DNA letters: not shown here
Text below: more model-generated notes on this DNA
Seen by the model: the letters and a program-made list of their open reading frames with translations, nothing else
The model's database searches: none
What the model was told of the DNA's origin: nothing
How positions within the stretch are numbered: position 1 is the stretch's first letter
Origin: Membranipora membranacea
Taxonomy: Eukaryota; Bryozoa; Gymnolaemata; Cheilostomatida; Membraniporidae
NCBI GenBank assembly: GCA_914767715.1
Contig: OU612071.1
Span: 5,394,001-5,458,000 of the forward strand
Reading direction: 5' to 3'
DNA length: 64,000 nucleotides

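Overview
This window is eukaryotic, from an invertebrate animal. It is AT-rich, genes are split by GT-AG introns, one very long Cys-rich transmembrane protein is present, and the introns are full of tRNA-derived SINEs, foldback elements (MITEs) and a broken LINE. A lophotrochozoan (mollusc, brachiopod, annelid) is my best guess, but the species cannot be read from the sequence. There is no bacterial gene, operon or CRISPR array.

Layout. One giant gene runs on the minus strand across the whole window and leaves it at both ends. I placed 67 exons (65 complete, 2 cut by the edges), and reading phase matches at every junction, giving about 11.1 kb of open frame (about 3,700 codons) without a stop. 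Read 5' to 3' (right to left) it encodes: a long ectodomain of GCC2/GCC3 (ephrin-receptor-like) Cys-rich repeats (64.0-41.2 kb); a second Cys-rich region (40.5-25.2 kb); a juxtamembrane module that looks like a cupredoxin fold without a copper-site Cys (24.2-17.9 kb); one transmembrane helix (17.2-17.4 kb); and a cytoplasmic tail of about 1,345 residues in the window. The tail has coiled coils, a run of about eight P-x-T-G-x-x-x-P repeats (12.4-8.4 kb), more helices, a Gly/Ala-rich linker and a charged C-terminal coiled coil that continues past position 1. Neither the start codon nor the stop codon is in the window.

Nested in the intron between exons 26 and 27, on the opposite strand, is a complete seven-exon gene (19179-22392) for a secreted prepropeptide of 392 residues. 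It has a signal peptide, many dibasic cleavage sites, one amidation site (an -FRGFamide) and four copies of a short x-F-[GA]-x-[TS]-R peptide. I do not recognise the family; it is the best candidate here for something undescribed.

The 14.5-kb intron between exons 30 and 31 (25954-40409) holds most of the mobile DNA: SINEs, a diverged tandem array with units of 0.5-0.75 kb, a minisatellite, a duplicated 0.83-kb unit with an inverted partner, and a truncated L1/Tx1-like reverse transcriptase. Other introns carry several foldback families. Three introns hold decayed partial copies of neighbouring exons, which shows how the protein's repeats have been growing.

How the genes work together: only position links the two genes. 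The giant protein looks like a cell-surface adhesion or scaffold receptor with no visible enzyme domain; the nested gene makes secreted peptides. Any regulatory interaction from the antisense nesting is conjecture.
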